From DALYJJ01 sp031969915 (GTDB lineage: Bacteria; Acidobacteriota; Terriglobia; Bryobacterales; Bryobacteraceae), in contig DALYJJ010000002.1 in NCBI GenBank assembly GCA_031969915.1, positions 1 to 64,000 on the forward strand: 64,000 nt of DNA, written 5' to 3'. Positions within the stretch are counted from its first letter, which is position 1. Every line of letters starts with the position of its first letter. Below are positions 63,797 to 64,000 of the stretch, piece by piece. Under the pieces are notes generated by a model that saw nothing but the letters and a program-made list of their open reading frames with translations, made no database searches and was not told the DNA's origin. Made by a program: the position numbers and the translations under genes.

Positions 63797-64000
63797 CCGA
63801 GCACCTCGTCGGCCGCGATGGCCATTAGCGCGGCGGGAATGGCGCCGGCCAGAATTGTGGACGGGTCCGCCATGGCGATCCCGCGAAAAACGAACGTTCC
63901 CAGGCCGCCGCCCCCGATCGCCGCGGCGATGGTGGCGGTGCCGATGGTGGCCACCGTGGCAATGCGAACGCCTGCCAGGATGGTGGGAAAGGCGAGCGGC
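63769..64000 (-). CDS. Permease of a quaternary amine ABC transporter (partial)
   Basis: The C-terminal ~77 residues of a membrane permease, cut by the right edge of the window. The pattern PTILAGVRIATVATIGTATI and GGGGLGTFVFRGIAMADPS is typical of OpuCB/ProW-type betaine permeases. The protein ends EVLGWIERRFAW, and its coding region overlaps the start of the binding-protein gene. The N-terminal membrane helices are outside the window. Confidence 0.85.
   Translation of the reverse strand, partial: PLAFPTILAGVRIATVATIGTATIAAAIGGGGLGTFVFRGIAMADPSTILAGAIPAALMAIAADEVLGWIERRFAW

Overview
The window looks like part of a GC-rich chromosome of an Acidobacteriota species, most likely from the Solibacter/Bryobacter side of the phylum. 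This is inferred from gene families, not from a marker gene. The signs are two orphan FtsX-type permeases of the ADOP kind, an ECF sigma factor next to a Ser/Thr kinase, a very large Oar-like TonB receptor with an N-terminal carboxypeptidase-regulatory domain, several secreted DinB-fold proteins, and Tat-exported sulfatase and lactonase. Genes are tightly packed. No stretch longer than 300 bases lacks a gene or an RNA gene.

Layout. 1-4734: end of an unidentified gene, a GH43-like enzyme, then a minus-strand set DinB - ECF sigma - Ser/Thr kinase. 4878-16493: an ADOP permease with a truncated DUF4097-like gene coupled to it, an NtrC/NtrY-type two-component pair, an ECF sigma / anti-sigma / two HEAT-repeat protein operon, and a second ADOP permease. 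16495-19092: a small membrane protein, an AraC regulator, an S41 peptidase and a small secreted protein. 19096-24298: the minus-strand operon hutU-hutI-formiminotransferase/cyclodeaminase-lipA. 24489-29496: a DUF4097-like protein, then a sulfatase-metalloprotease pair. 29543-33945: tRNA-Ser(TGA), a lactonase, a YjbQ protein, a hypothetical protein, two HD-domain proteins on either side of a tRNA-Sec gene, and a CBM9-like protein. 33951-48326: an S41 peptidase, an NHL propeller, a clan A glycosidase, the operon nadE - YncE/phosphoesterase - GH57, a DinB protein, an AGE-family epimerase-like protein and another DinB protein. 48382-56081: an S9 peptidase fused to an FGE-like domain, a small protein coupled to it, and a three-gene LysM / OmpA-like / large unknown protein cassette. 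56289-59657: an Oar-like receptor with a strong terminator. 59860-63000: a BsuPI-like gene that runs into a broken tRNA-Leu and a dehydrogenase remnant, a tRNA-Leu(TAA) gene split by a group I intron, a HigBA-like toxin-antitoxin pair and a PEP-CTERM-like protein of lower GC. 62942-64000: the end of a quaternary-amine ABC transporter operon.

Together the region describes a soil-type heterotroph with polysaccharide and protein scavenging (GH43, GH57, clan A glycosidase, CBM9, sulfatase, S9, S41 and metzincin peptidases, Oar-like receptor), histidine degradation into the folate pool, osmolyte uptake, and dense regulation. The most unusual material is the tRNA-Leu locus (group I intron plus a neighbouring recombination scar), the tRNA-Sec gene, and the 51-56 kb cassette, which resembles cargo or accessory genes of a contractile injection system without any core genes in view.
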